Assembly: GCF_013141725.1 (NCBI RefSeq)
Contig: NZ_WHNZ01000007.1
Coordinates: 1-64,000, forward strand
DNA length: 64,000 nt
Source: Paenibacillus planticolens
Lineage (GTDB): Bacteria > Bacillota > Bacilli > Paenibacillales > NBRC-103111
Direction: 5' to 3'
Made by a program: the position numbers and the translations under genes. Below are positions 1 through 7,465 of this stretch, piece by piece (the stretch's first letter is position 1; each line of letters starts with the position of its first letter). The notes below the pieces were generated by a model. That model was not told the DNA's origin. It saw nothing but the letters and a program-made list of their open reading frames with translations, and ran no database searches.

Positions 1-275
1 AAGCCTTGATCGAGTATGCCGGCCGCTAGCAATGTCCCTCCAAACAGGACGGTCAGTGTGATCAACATAATGCCGTTCGGACGCCGCCTCTGTTCGACCG
101 AATTGATCAATACCCCCATCCATGTGAATTGGAATAGCAACAGAATGGCTAGTGAATTGGGAATATATCGCAGGGATTGGTAATACAACAAGCCTGTTAC
201 AGCCGTAGGTACACCAGCGATCATCAGGATGACTCGATGTCTCCACGAAAACAAAACCAAAATTCTGTATTTCAT
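1..275 (-). CDS. EamA/DMT-family transporter, partial and probably 5'-truncated
   Basis: The 5' part of a reverse-strand gene that runs off the window start. About 91 residues are visible and read as hydrophobic helices separated by a short basic loop (EQRRRP), as in the drug/metabolite transporter superfamily of small-solute exporters in the cytoplasmic membrane. The segment YQSLRYIPNSLAILLLFQF matches the third-helix region of EamA proteins. A GGAAGG ribosome site lies about 8 bases before the ATG, which fixes the start. Family members normally have two more helices before this point, so the gene looks N-terminally truncated. Function of the shortened protein is doubtful. Confidence 0.6.
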   Translation of the reverse strand, partial: MKYRILVLFSWRHRVILMIAGVPTAVTGLLYYQSLRYIPNSLAILLLFQFTWMGVLINSVEQRRRPNGIMLITLTVLFGGTLLAAGILDQG

Positions 276-326
276 TGTTATGATTCCTTCCTTCGATTTT
301 CTTTGCCGTATATTTGGAAATAAAAA

Positions 327-389
327 AACTTCCTTGCTATCGAATATGGAATCGTCGAAACTCGATTCCATATTCGTAGCAAGGAAGTT
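327..389 (-). terminator. Very long hairpin terminator (27-28 bp stem)
   Basis: Two arms (327-354 and 363-389) pair over 27 positions with one bulged base and an 8-base loop. On the reverse strand the stem is followed by seven T residues, so it can end transcription of the relic at 428-660 before the DMT gene. The stem is far longer than a usual intrinsic terminator. Confidence 0.75.
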
Positions 390-427
390 AAGGCTCCCTG
401 TAGAGACCCCCACCCTGCTCGCCATTG

Positions 428-660
428 TCAACTGACAACTATTAGGTGCGTCATCGACGTCTCCAGATCATCGCTCGTCAAGTAATTCTCTGTCAGCGAC
501 TTCATGCAGCGGACCACCGCTTGCGCGAATCGCTCCCGCTCCGGGGCGCTCTCCGGAAGGAACCCCACAAGTTCTAGCCATACCACAGCAAGCGATCGCC
601 GTCGCTGAGCTGTCCTGCGGCGTCCCCATTCCTATGAAAATCCCGTAGCAGTAAAATCAT
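428..660 (-). pseudogene. Frameshifted gene relic
   Basis: Reverse-strand reading gives an ATG-initiated frame from 660 (about 28 residues, ending WYG then stop). A second frame then continues with an acidic, gene-like stretch (ELVGFLPESAPERERF, later SLTENYLTSDDLETSMTH) to a TGA at 428-430. The two frames join naturally if one frameshift is assumed near 575. The product family is not recognised. It is followed directly by the long hairpin terminator, as an original gene end would be. Confidence 0.5.
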
Positions 661-1014
661 TAGTATTCTTCGCCCTCATCACCAACTAAAATTGCGTTTA
701 AATTATTAGCTATTTCTTTCATTTTTGGAATTTGAAAGTCATCGACATATCTTACAGTGATATAGTTACCATTTCTATCTTTTTGAAATGAAAATGTTAT
801 TTTGTGCTGTTCATCATTAAAAGTTGTAATCCAAATTCCCATACCTTCTGCATCAATTTTCATTAGCTTATTAGTCATTGGGTTTTGAATTTCGATAGAA
901 TCACTATACGTCATTTCTGGATCGTTGATGATACAATGTTTCCATTCATCAAGAGATATAGGAGTTCCCGATTCGAGCCTTTTGATATTTCTATTGTATC
1001 CTACTATCTACCAT
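660..1014 (-). pseudogene. Small hypothetical protein with N-terminal frameshift
   Basis: The open 84-residue part (660-914) begins at an internal ATG, but the same frame stays open upstream to about 998 and encodes a gene-like segment (GTPISLDEWKHCIINDPE) with no start codon. An ATG at 1012-1014 starts a different frame (MVDSRIQ then stop). One frameshift near 996-1000 would join them into a protein of about 115 residues. Alternatively the short form from 914 is translated, though no clear ribosome site precedes it. The family is not recognised. The final stop overlaps the relic at 428-660 by one base. Confidence 0.5.
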
Positions 1015-1137
1015 CCTTATAATCTTATTCTATCCTGCCAATAGTTTAATGAATGCAAGGGAACAGATCCTCGCTGTCTGCTCCTTGTGAATGACTTCTT
1101 TGTTCCGCCGGGGCCATACAGAATGGCTTACATTAAA

Positions 1138-1473
1138 TTAACTAGAGGTACTGTTCTCATATCCCCAAAATTCTAGAAGGCGCTTATTTTCTTTAATATC
1201 ATCGTTGGTTAAACGGCCCAATTTCATTTTTGCAAGTAGAAGGAGGTTTTTATTATCTGTGTACGTAAAATCCTTGTAGATCTCCTGATTCTTCTTATGG
1301 AATAGATGAATTAGTTCAGTTAGTTCAAAGTAAGGTAATTTCTCTGATTTCCAATCCAAAAAAGATTGGTACAAGGGTTCCAGTGCTTGTTCAGTTACTA
1401 ATTTGTGATACTCGTCAATAATTTCACGCTCTTACTGTCGTTTTTGTTGCTTAGGAGTTAGTTTGTTCTCCAA
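1138..1473 (-). pseudogene. Hypothetical protein with an in-frame TAA
   Basis: A TTG start at 1471-1473 has a strong AGAGGGGG ribosome site. The frame codes a basic N-terminus (LENKLTPKQQKRQ), meets TAA at 1432-1434, and then stays open as ERE IIDEYHKLVTEQ through to a stop at 1138. A single C-to-T change in a CAA codon would explain the stop. The intact product would be about 111 residues, charged and probably helical. A downstream TTG at 1374 could start a 78-residue remainder, but it has no ribosome site. The family is not recognised. Confidence 0.55.
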
Positions 1474-1478
1474 ATTCT

Positions 1479-1937
1479 TTACCCCCTCTTTTTTGAGCTA
1501 CCGAGAAATGTTTCACTAACGTCTCCCGTTAGCGACGCTCCAAGAATCATACGAACGCATGCTTTTAAGCATGGTCTGCTTCTGCAGCGGTGAGAGCGAC
1601 AAATATGTAGGGCAGTCTTTAAATGAGCGGTGTTCATTAAAGTATTGAATGACAGCATTGGACTCTTCAGTTGTAATAGTGCCATTTTCTCGTCTTCTCT
1701 TCGCATCGCCTTTAGCAAATAAAGAATCAACCATGCTTGATATTTAAGCTCATTGTCAGGATTATTAAAATACTTATTGATTGGCCATAGTATAAGGAGA
1801 GCGACACCGCATAAAACAAGCAGAATTGGAATACTTAACATCAATATGATACCAAAACCATAGGTTAGAGAGATGCCCAGAACTGGCGCAAAAAAGATCA
1901 ATAAAAGAATGACAATAATTAGCCACATGATGTCCAC
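1479..1937 (-). pseudogene. Membrane-anchored hypothetical protein, frameshifted
   Basis: The first 68 residues carry two strongly hydrophobic segments (about 4-22 and 26-52) and end NPDNELKYQAW. After that, the gene-like continuation lies in another frame (1516-1734: SLFAKGDAKRRREN, TTEESNAVIQYF, SPLQKQTMLKS), while the original frame turns into low-quality sequence rich in Arg, Cys and Ser. The ATG of the second frame has no ribosome site, so a single frameshift near 1730 in one gene of about 140 residues is more likely than two overlapping genes. The family is not recognised. Confidence 0.6.
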
Positions 1938-2017
1938 CTTCTTCAGATGTGCGATTGAAATACAAAATCAATCTTATTACATATCCACGTTGATGAGCAA
2001 TATAGAATTTATCCTCC

Positions 2018-2230
2018 CGTTAGAGTTTTAGTAACAGCGCTATTATTCTGTTGACCCTCAAGCTGTATCGTTTAGCAACTACGGGAATGGTATCTTCTTC
2101 ATGTCCAATATTGGAAACAGTATAACTTCTTGTCTTTTAAAAAGACTCGTAGTTTCCATTTTTATCAAATGTGAGCCATTCTAAGAATATTCCTGCCTCT
2201 TTTGTTATAGCTTTGAAAACAACAAAAAAG
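2018..2230 (-). pseudogene. Decayed gene remnant in a 360-base gap
   Basis: No intact gene lies between 1938 and 2297. Reverse-strand translation shows two gene-like pieces in different frames: FKAITKEAGIFLEWLTFD with KNGNYESF then stop, followed by TRSYTVSNIGHEEDTIPVVA and a basic tail ending near 2018. They read as consecutive parts of one lost protein. The rest of the gap holds only the terminator at 2222-2252. Confidence 0.4.
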
Positions 2231-2252
2231 GACAGATCGGCGCTGTCCCTTA
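2222..2252 (-). terminator. Intrinsic terminator after the FAD oxidoreductase gene
   Basis: The reverse strand reads GGGACAG, a 7-base loop, CTGTCC, then a run of six T residues, about 45 bases after the stop of the gene at 2298-4244. Confidence 0.7.
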
Positions 2253-2297
2253 ATAGAAGTTCACTTTATATTGTATATTGCGACTCCAGATTCTTTC

Positions 2298-4244
2298 TCA
2301 TTTAAATGTAAAACCGCTCAATTTCTCGACGGTATCTTTGAGCATCATGAAGACATCTCCATCTTTCAATTTATTTGGATCTCCAATGAGTGCGATCGTC
2401 GTTTGGTTAAGCAATCCCTTGTTTACTAAATCAGCCTGAGCGTTTTCGACAGTTGTGTGCAACCCAACCCCTAAAGCGATCGTATAGCAAGCCTGTTGTA
2501 AAGTAAGCACTTGTTTCGTAGGTTCATTCACATTCTTCACAGCTGCAGAAGGATCTCCTGCAAAGTATTGCTTGTACTTTTTCTTTATGATGATCATCTC
2601 ATTTACAATCCGCTGCGCATTAGAAGGGTTGTCCAGCTTGAATGCTTCGTTATTATAGGATCCTACAGCCAACCCCAGATAGACAGCTGCTTTCAAGCCT
2701 GCATACTCTTTATGTTTCATATAGCTTTGCTGCTCTGTCTTATATGGCTTGAGATCCATGCCTTGATCGTTGAGCCGTTTTTGGAGCTCTGCGATCAGAG
2801 GTTTCGAATCAGCCATTGTGCGGAAATTGACTCCTTGCTCGACAGCCAACTTGACTGCTGCGCCCGCGGCTTGACCTTCTGCCATTCCAACCGGAATGAC
2901 GCGCGCACTGCCGTGTGCAAGCGTGTCATAGCTTGCGGATCTTCCTACGACGAGAATCCCATCCACATTGTTAGGTACAATGCTGCGAAACGGTACCGCA
3001 TATTTCAATGGGTCCACCACAACAGCACCGTTATCCGTCGGTGAAGTTCTCTGAATATCAGCAGGATATGACCCGAAAGCAATACGATCCCATTGATCAC
3101 GATTTTCCAGCAGATCGATCACATTTAAACGATACAAACCGTTCATATGCCGTGTCTCTCGGACGTAAAGCTCAGGTGCGACACCGCTTAATTCAATGTT
3201 TTTAAATTCTTCGAATTTCTTCAAATAATTCACAACATTCGGGAGTTCTTTATTGGCAATATCCATTCCTTCTTTGACAGACTGCGGGTTTAAGCCGTCG
3301 ATTCCGAATATTTGCAGAGCGTTGATCAGAATCGTTCCATCAAGCTGTCTGCCTATATTAAGTCCACGCATTTTCGCACGCTCTTTGTCTACCGGCACAT
3401 AATCCTTCATTTCATTGCCATAGCCCCATGCGGACATTTTGCTGACCCCTGTATTACTGTCGTTGTCTCCGTTTAACCGTTTGGCAATCAGACTCCAAGC
3501 TTTATCATCGATATTCTTCAAACGGAACACAGCGGTAACCGCCATTCGTGATTTTTCATCGCCCAAATCTTCGCGTCCGATTGTAAACGAAGCACCTGAA
3601 GCCGCTGCCACATCCGCATCTTGCGTTGCATCAACGATTGCTTTGGCGATCACCTTCTGTTTAGACCCATCCGGTTTCGTTACCGTTAGACCCTCTACCA
3701 AGCTGTTTGTACCTTCTTTTTTGACGATGGGCTCTACGGACGAAGCTTTCATATACAGATCAATGTTTTTCTCATTCCGAACCAAGTCATCAAATGCATT
3801 GGCTGCTGTCGTTACATCGAAGGAGTGGCCTTCTGTTTTTTTATACCATTCCGTAAAAATGCCTTTGTTAAAATAATCTTGTTCTTGACCTGGTAGCGAA
3901 GATGATGTTCTGTCCCAGTTCATATCGACGCTGTTTAACCAACCAACCGTCATCAGTCCGCCCAACAGCTGGCGATTCCGAGTATCAATCAGCAGTGTTT
4001 GAAGCCCATTGCGCGCCGCAGAGACAGCTGCTGTGATCCCTTCAGGATCTGTACCAACTACAATCAAGTCATACCCATCTTTAAGATTTTCAATGGATTT
4101 AACAACGTTAGGCTCGCGCTTTACAGTTCCCAATGCAGCTCCTGCCTCATCAGATTTTACTTTTGGTATATTACTACATCCTGAGCCCACTCCAAGCATG
4201 GCAGTGATAAGTAACGGCGTAATAAACATTCTTTTAGGTAACAT
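2298..4244 (-). CDS. Secreted FAD-dependent oxidoreductase lipoprotein
   Basis: A 648-residue protein of the FAD_oxidored (PF12831-like) type. Residues 1-23 form a lipoprotein signal peptide with lipobox VGSGC, so the enzyme should be anchored outside the membrane. A nucleotide-binding strand-helix follows at about 58-80 (DLIVVGTDPEGITAAVSAA), where the usual GxGxxG is changed to GTDPEG. Internal motifs VDATQDADVAAASG and the C-terminal GILVVGRSASYDTLAHGSAR fit the family, in which the second FAD contact lies late in the chain. The C-terminal 120 residues are helical and may be a separate module. Its substrate is unknown. It lies 231 bases after a VanS-like kinase in the same direction, probably with its own promoter. 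The family is usually cytosolic, so secretion is notable. Confidence 0.8.
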   Translation of the reverse strand: MLPKRMFITPLLITAMLGVGSGCSNIPKVKSDEAGAALGTVKREPNVVKSIENLKDGYDLIVVGTDPEGITAAVSAARNGLQTLLIDTRNRQLLGGLMTVGWLNSVDMNWDRTSSSLPGQEQDYFNKGIFTEWYKKTEGHSFDVTTAANAFDDLVRNEKNIDLYMKASSVEPIVKKEGTNSLVEGLTVTKPDGSKQKVIAKAIVDATQDADVAAASGASFTIGREDLGDEKSRMAVTAVFRLKNIDDKAWSLIAKRLNGDNDSNTGVSKMSAWGYGNEMKDYVPVDKERAKMRGLNIGRQLDGTILINALQIFGIDGLNPQSVKEGMDIANKELPNVVNYLKKFEEFKNIELSGVAPELYVRETRHMNGLYRLNVIDLLENRDQWDRIAFGSYPADIQRTSPTDNGAVVVDPLKYAVPFRSIVPNNVDGILVVGRSASYDTLAHGSARVIPVGMAEGQAAGAAVKLAVEQGVNFRTMADSKPLIAELQKRLNDQGMDLKPYKTEQQSYMKHKEYAGLKAAVYLGLAVGSYNNEAFKLDNPSNAQRIVNEMIIIKKKYKQYFAGDPSAAVKNVNEPTKQVLTLQQACYTIALGVGLHTTVENAQADLVNKGLLNQTTIALIGDPNKLKDGDVFMMLKDTVEKLSGFTFK

Positions 4245-4410
4245 ATTGATCTCCTCGTAAATGTATTGTTAATAATTGATCGGACTTATTGGACTTCCTT
4301 ACTGACATTCACAGTATATCTGAGAGATGTTAATGTTTTTTATGCTGCGAGTTATGGGATGCTTAATTATTTCTTAAGAAAATTTAAGATTATGCCATAG
4401 GCAAATAAGA

Positions 4411-4428
4411 GGTAAGCTTTTGCTTACC
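4411..4428 (-). terminator. Short hairpin after the sensor kinase gene
   Basis: GGTAAGC/GCTTACC pair around a 4-base loop, about 50 bases past the kinase stop at 4476. There is only a weak T-rich tail on the reverse strand, so termination is possible but not certain. Confidence 0.4.
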
Positions 4429-4475
4429 CCCAACCAAATAATTTTGACAATTAGTCCCAAAACATTCAATTTCTT

Positions 4476-5564
4476 TTAGATTGTTAGAGGGAGCTTGGTA
4501 ACAAAGGCCGTTTCCTTGAAGTTGCTGCGCGCAGATATTCGTCCTCCGTGGATTTCTATAATTCCTTTAGTAATTGCCAGTCCAAGCCCAGTTCCCCCGT
4601 TATCAGAAGATCGTGATTTGTCTGCGCGATAAAATCGTTCAAATATATAAGGCAAATCACGCTCTGAGATGGGTTCGCCGTAATTTACAATTTCTACGAC
4701 TGCCTGATCGTGCTCACGAGCAATCAAAATATCGATATAAATGCCTACACTGCCATATCGAATCGCATTTGAAATGATATTTTCGTATGCACGCATTAAT
4801 TGATGTCCATCAGCTTGTACATACAAAGTATCTTCTGCTGTGTTCAACCGGCAAGACATGCCTGCTTTCTTTAATAGAGGTGTAAATTCCTCCACCAATT
4901 GTTTCAAGAAGCTAATAATGTTTACTTTTTTCAATTGAAGCTTAATGCCTTCCCCGCTAAGTGACGTGTATTCAAAAAGGTGGTCGATCAGTTTCTTTAG
5001 GCTTTTCGATTTTTCATAAGCAATATTCGTATAATACCGAAGTTCCACTTCGTCTTTATAACGATCTGTCTCAATCAGTTCCAAATACCCAAGAACAGAA
5101 GTAAGCGGAGTACGCAGATCGTGGGATACGCCCGTGATTAACTCATTTTTCGCTTTTTCAGCATTTCGTTCTTCTTCGATCGACTTCCTTAGCTTTTTCG
5201 TCATTTGATTAAAATGTTCAGCTAAGACTCCCAATTCATCTGATGTTTTGGTTGTAATCTCATATGACAGATTTCCTTGGGATATTTCTTTAAGTCCGAG
5301 CGTGATTTCCTCCAAAAAAGCGAATATTTTCCTGCTATACGTGAAGAAAAAAACAATAAAAAGCAGAGAACCGACAACGACCAAAACCGGCGAGGAGCCT
5401 ATATGATTAACGACCCAGCGAATCGGAATGGAAAAGGGCTTTATGAAAACAAGGCGCAAGAATACTTGGTAAGCGATTAATAAAGTAATGACAACGGATG
5501 CAATACTGAGTACGAACACTAGAATGAATTTCCAGCGCATCGTGTAGATGAAATTTGTTTTCAT
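4476..5564 (-). CDS. VanS-like sensor histidine kinase
   Basis: A 362-residue membrane histidine kinase. Two membrane helices (about 12-34 and 58-77) flank a short extracellular loop of some 25 residues, then a HAMP linker (about 78-130), the phospho-acceptor box SHDLRTPLTS near residue 149, an N box (ENIISNAIRYG) and a G box (GGTGLGLAI). The short loop suggests sensing at or in the membrane, as in VanS/GraS-like kinases. The gene follows its response regulator by 34 bases and forms an operon with it. A paralogue with very similar DHp sequence lies at 28391-29431. The signal and regulon are not visible. Confidence 0.9.
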   Translation of the reverse strand: MKTNFIYTMRWKFILVFVLSIASVVITLLIAYQVFLRLVFIKPFSIPIRWVVNHIGSSPVLVVVGSLLFIVFFFTYSRKIFAFLEEITLGLKEISQGNLSYEITTKTSDELGVLAEHFNQMTKKLRKSIEEERNAEKAKNELITGVSHDLRTPLTSVLGYLELIETDRYKDEVELRYYTNIAYEKSKSLKKLIDHLFEYTSLSGEGIKLQLKKVNIISFLKQLVEEFTPLLKKAGMSCRLNTAEDTLYVQADGHQLMRAYENIISNAIRYGSVGIYIDILIAREHDQAVVEIVNYGEPISERDLPYIFERFYRADKSRSSDNGGTGLGLAITKGIIEIHGGRISARSNFKETAFVTKLPLTI

Positions 5565-5598
5565 AACGATTCTCCGATCTTGCCATTAAATGTGAAGT

Positions 5599-6291
5599 TT
5601 ACTCAATTGTATAGCCTATGCCCCATACTGTTTTGACGTATTGTGGAGAGCTTGGATCTTTTTCGATTTTCTCTCGGATTTTGCGAATATGAACCATGAC
5701 CGTATTATTTGATTCAAAGAAAGGGTCGTTCCATACAGCTTCGTAAATTTGCTCCATACTTAGAACATTACCTCGGTTTTGGGCAAGCAGCTGTAAAATG
5801 GCGAACTCACGCGGCGTCAATTTGATCTGGTTACTTTCAACAAACACTTTATGAGTTGCCAAATTAATCGTGATCTCATCGATTGTAATTTCATTCTCGT
5901 TTTTGCCTTGCCCTGTATTGAAATGCTTGAAGCGGCGAAGGTGAGATTTGACTCTAGCAAGTATTTCCAAGGGGCTGAATGGTTTAACGACGTAATCGTC
6001 GGCCCCGATACTGAGTCCTGTAATCTTGTCGATATCTTGTCCTTTTGCCGATAATAAAATAATCGGCATCTGTTTTTCCTCTCGTATTTTCATACATGTC
6101 TCAATACCGTCCATACGCGGCATCATCACATCAAGGATGATCAAATCGACAGTTTGTGTTTGTAAAATCTCCAATGCTTCAATACCATCGCTCGCCGTTA
6201 GTAACTGATACCCTTCATTGTTTAAGTATATTTTTAGCAGATCTATAATTTCCTTCTCGTCATCAACCACAAGAAGAGTTGCTCCGAACAT
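5599..6291 (-). CDS. OmpR/VanR-type response regulator
   Basis: A receiver domain (acidic pair D10-D11, phospho-acceptor D54 in LDVMMPRMDG, Lys in VVKPF) followed by an OmpR-type winged helix (LTPREFAILQLL, NNTVMVHIRKIREK). The sequence is strongly VanR-like. The frame is open from a TTG at 6318, but the ATG at 6289-6291 is the better start because TGGAGGA lies just upstream. It is the partner of the kinase at 4476-5564. It would bind DNA when phosphorylated, and the secreted oxidoreductase downstream is a reasonable but untested target. Confidence 0.92.
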   Translation of the reverse strand: MFGATLLVVDDEKEIIDLLKIYLNNEGYQLLTASDGIEALEILQTQTVDLIILDVMMPRMDGIETCMKIREEKQMPIILLSAKGQDIDKITGLSIGADDYVVKPFSPLEILARVKSHLRRFKHFNTGQGKNENEITIDEITINLATHKVFVESNQIKLTPREFAILQLLAQNRGNVLSMEQIYEAVWNDPFFESNNTVMVHIRKIREKIEKDPSSPQYVKTVWGIGYTIE

Positions 6292-6419
6292 GTATCGTCC
6301 TCCAGTTCCTAAATCCAATTGTCGAATGCATAATTTTACACGTTTGAAATGACAGGATTATCATATTATACGTGATAAGCATAACGATCATACTTCCGCC
6401 GCAGATAATTCCTGGATAC

Positions 6420-6474
6420 AAAAAGGCACCCACTGCCGAACACCTTTCTTCAAAGTGTCTAGTAAGTGGGTACC
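6420..6474 (-). terminator. Two-tier hairpin terminator
   Basis: On the reverse strand GGTACCCACT pairs with AGTGGGTGCC (one mismatch), with an inner ACACTTT/AAAGGTGT stem, followed by five T residues. It lies just after the gene relic at 6489-6590. Confidence 0.65.
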
Positions 6475-6488
6475 AGTTTAGTATGAGT

Positions 6489-6590
6489 TTACTGTTGTTT
6501 TTTTCGAGTTTGCAAATAGCTAGGATAAGTAATTTCCCCGCTATCGAGCTTTCTAATTTCATCCTCGTTCCAACCGCTGATTTTGTTGGG
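6489..6590 (-). pseudogene. C-terminal gene relic
   Basis: A reverse-strand frame opening right after a stop at 6591-6593, without a start codon, codes 33 gene-like residues (NKISGWNEDEIRKLDSG, EITYPSYLQTRKKQQ) ending in TAA. Being followed by a good terminator, it looks like the 3' end of a lost gene. The family is not recognised. The adjoining bases 6591-6762 show no credible gene on either strand. Confidence 0.4.
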
Positions 6591-6762
6591 TTAGAAAATC
6601 TATATCTACGATCACCTATTTATCACTGCTCCCTGTTTATTGTGCTAACGTTCCCAGTGAGCGTAATGTTCAAATTCCAATCGAACGTTGTTGGGTTTAA
6701 CAAAATGGGTCTAACGCCACCCTTCTCTATCCGCAGGCATAGCTCTTTAAAAATAAGCACAA

Positions 6763-6789
6763 TAAAAAGCACCTCTGCTGAGATGCCTT
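6763..6789 (-). terminator. Terminator of the small lipoprotein gene
   Basis: GCATCTC, a 4-base loop, GAGGTGC and five T residues on the reverse strand, 8 bases after the stop of the gene at 6797-7102. Confidence 0.75.
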
Positions 6790-6796
6790 GATTGAA

Positions 6797-7102
6797 TCAT
6801 TGTATTGCTGTAACAACATTATTTTCTAGATAAACGTATCTATACCCTGAGTAAACCCATTTTTGTGATGCAGTAGTTTTGTTGGCGGGCCCCCCAGTAG
6901 TAGTATTAATAATATCATTAGGCATACCCCATCTAGAGTTTGATAATTCCAGAGCATTCATTCCAATAGCAGGCTCTTTTTGTGAAACTTGTCTATTGTC
7001 TGAAGTTGGAGTTGTTTGTGATACCTGATTAGTTGCCTGAGAACACCCACTAATTAAGATAAGACTTGCTAGGCTGATAACAATTATTTGATTCTTCTTC
7101 AT
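6797..7102 (-). CDS. Small lipoprotein with SmpA/DUF2845-like C-terminus
   Basis: A 101-residue protein with a lipoprotein signal peptide (MKKNQII, hydrophobic core, lipobox LISGC with Cys at residue 20). A Gln/Thr/Ser-rich linker follows, then a domain of about 55 residues (IGMNALELSNSRWGMPND, WVYSGYRYVYLENNVVTAIQ). The pattern 'IGM..E..NS.WG.P' and 'WVY....YLYFENG.V' resembles the small two-layer SmpA/OmlA or DUF2845 fold found in other lipoproteins. It should be an extracellular membrane-anchored protein. Its own terminator follows, so it is probably monocistronic. The function is unknown. Confidence 0.7.
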   Translation of the reverse strand: MKKNQIIVISLASLILISGCSQATNQVSQTTPTSDNRQVSQKEPAIGMNALELSNSRWGMPNDIINTTTGGPANKTTASQKWVYSGYRYVYLENNVVTAIQ

Positions 7103-7465
7103 GCTGAGATCCCACCTTACTGCTTTATTTATTATTATACTACAAATATTAGAAATATTTGTAATTTAAATTTGGAATATGATTAAACGGTCAACTTTTG
7201 AATGGCATTAAATTCCCCGCCATTATGGACTACTCCCCCATTCCCGCGGCGACATCCACCACCTTTCCCAGGGTTTCATTTAGCCGCTTGCACCATGAGT
7301 TCCGTTGCCTTCCCCTTCATGTAAACTCAATTTCTCTGGTCCCCTTTTTTCATATTCGCAAATAAGTTCGGCCGGTATACGGTTGGAATGTTTAGATTCG
7401 GTCTTTTTGGTTAAAAAAAGCAATAAGACATATTTGAAATTTATACGCACAATGTAGGAGGTACC
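7103..7465. other. 363-base gap: promoter region and possible relic
   Basis: This space lies between divergent genes and should hold both promoters; neither is convincing enough to place. The reverse strand around 7260-7330 codes a short gene-like tail (YMKGKATELMVQAAK then stop) that could be the end of a lost gene, perhaps a transposase. This is weak evidence. Confidence 0.3.

Noticed and set aside
1516..1734. Independent second gene overlapping the membrane protein at 1479-1937
   Set aside because: Its ATG has no ribosome site, and its sequence continues the upstream frame naturally, so a frameshift in one gene is simpler.
2511..3044. Forward open frame of 177 codons inside the FAD oxidoreductase gene
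   Set aside because: It is antisense to a well-supported protein, has no ribosome site and its product is rich in Cys, His and Arg as shadow frames are.
6372..6791. Forward open frame of 139 codons between the response regulator and the small lipoprotein
   Set aside because: It crosses two reverse-strand terminators and a relic, lacks a ribosome site and shows no family-like pattern.
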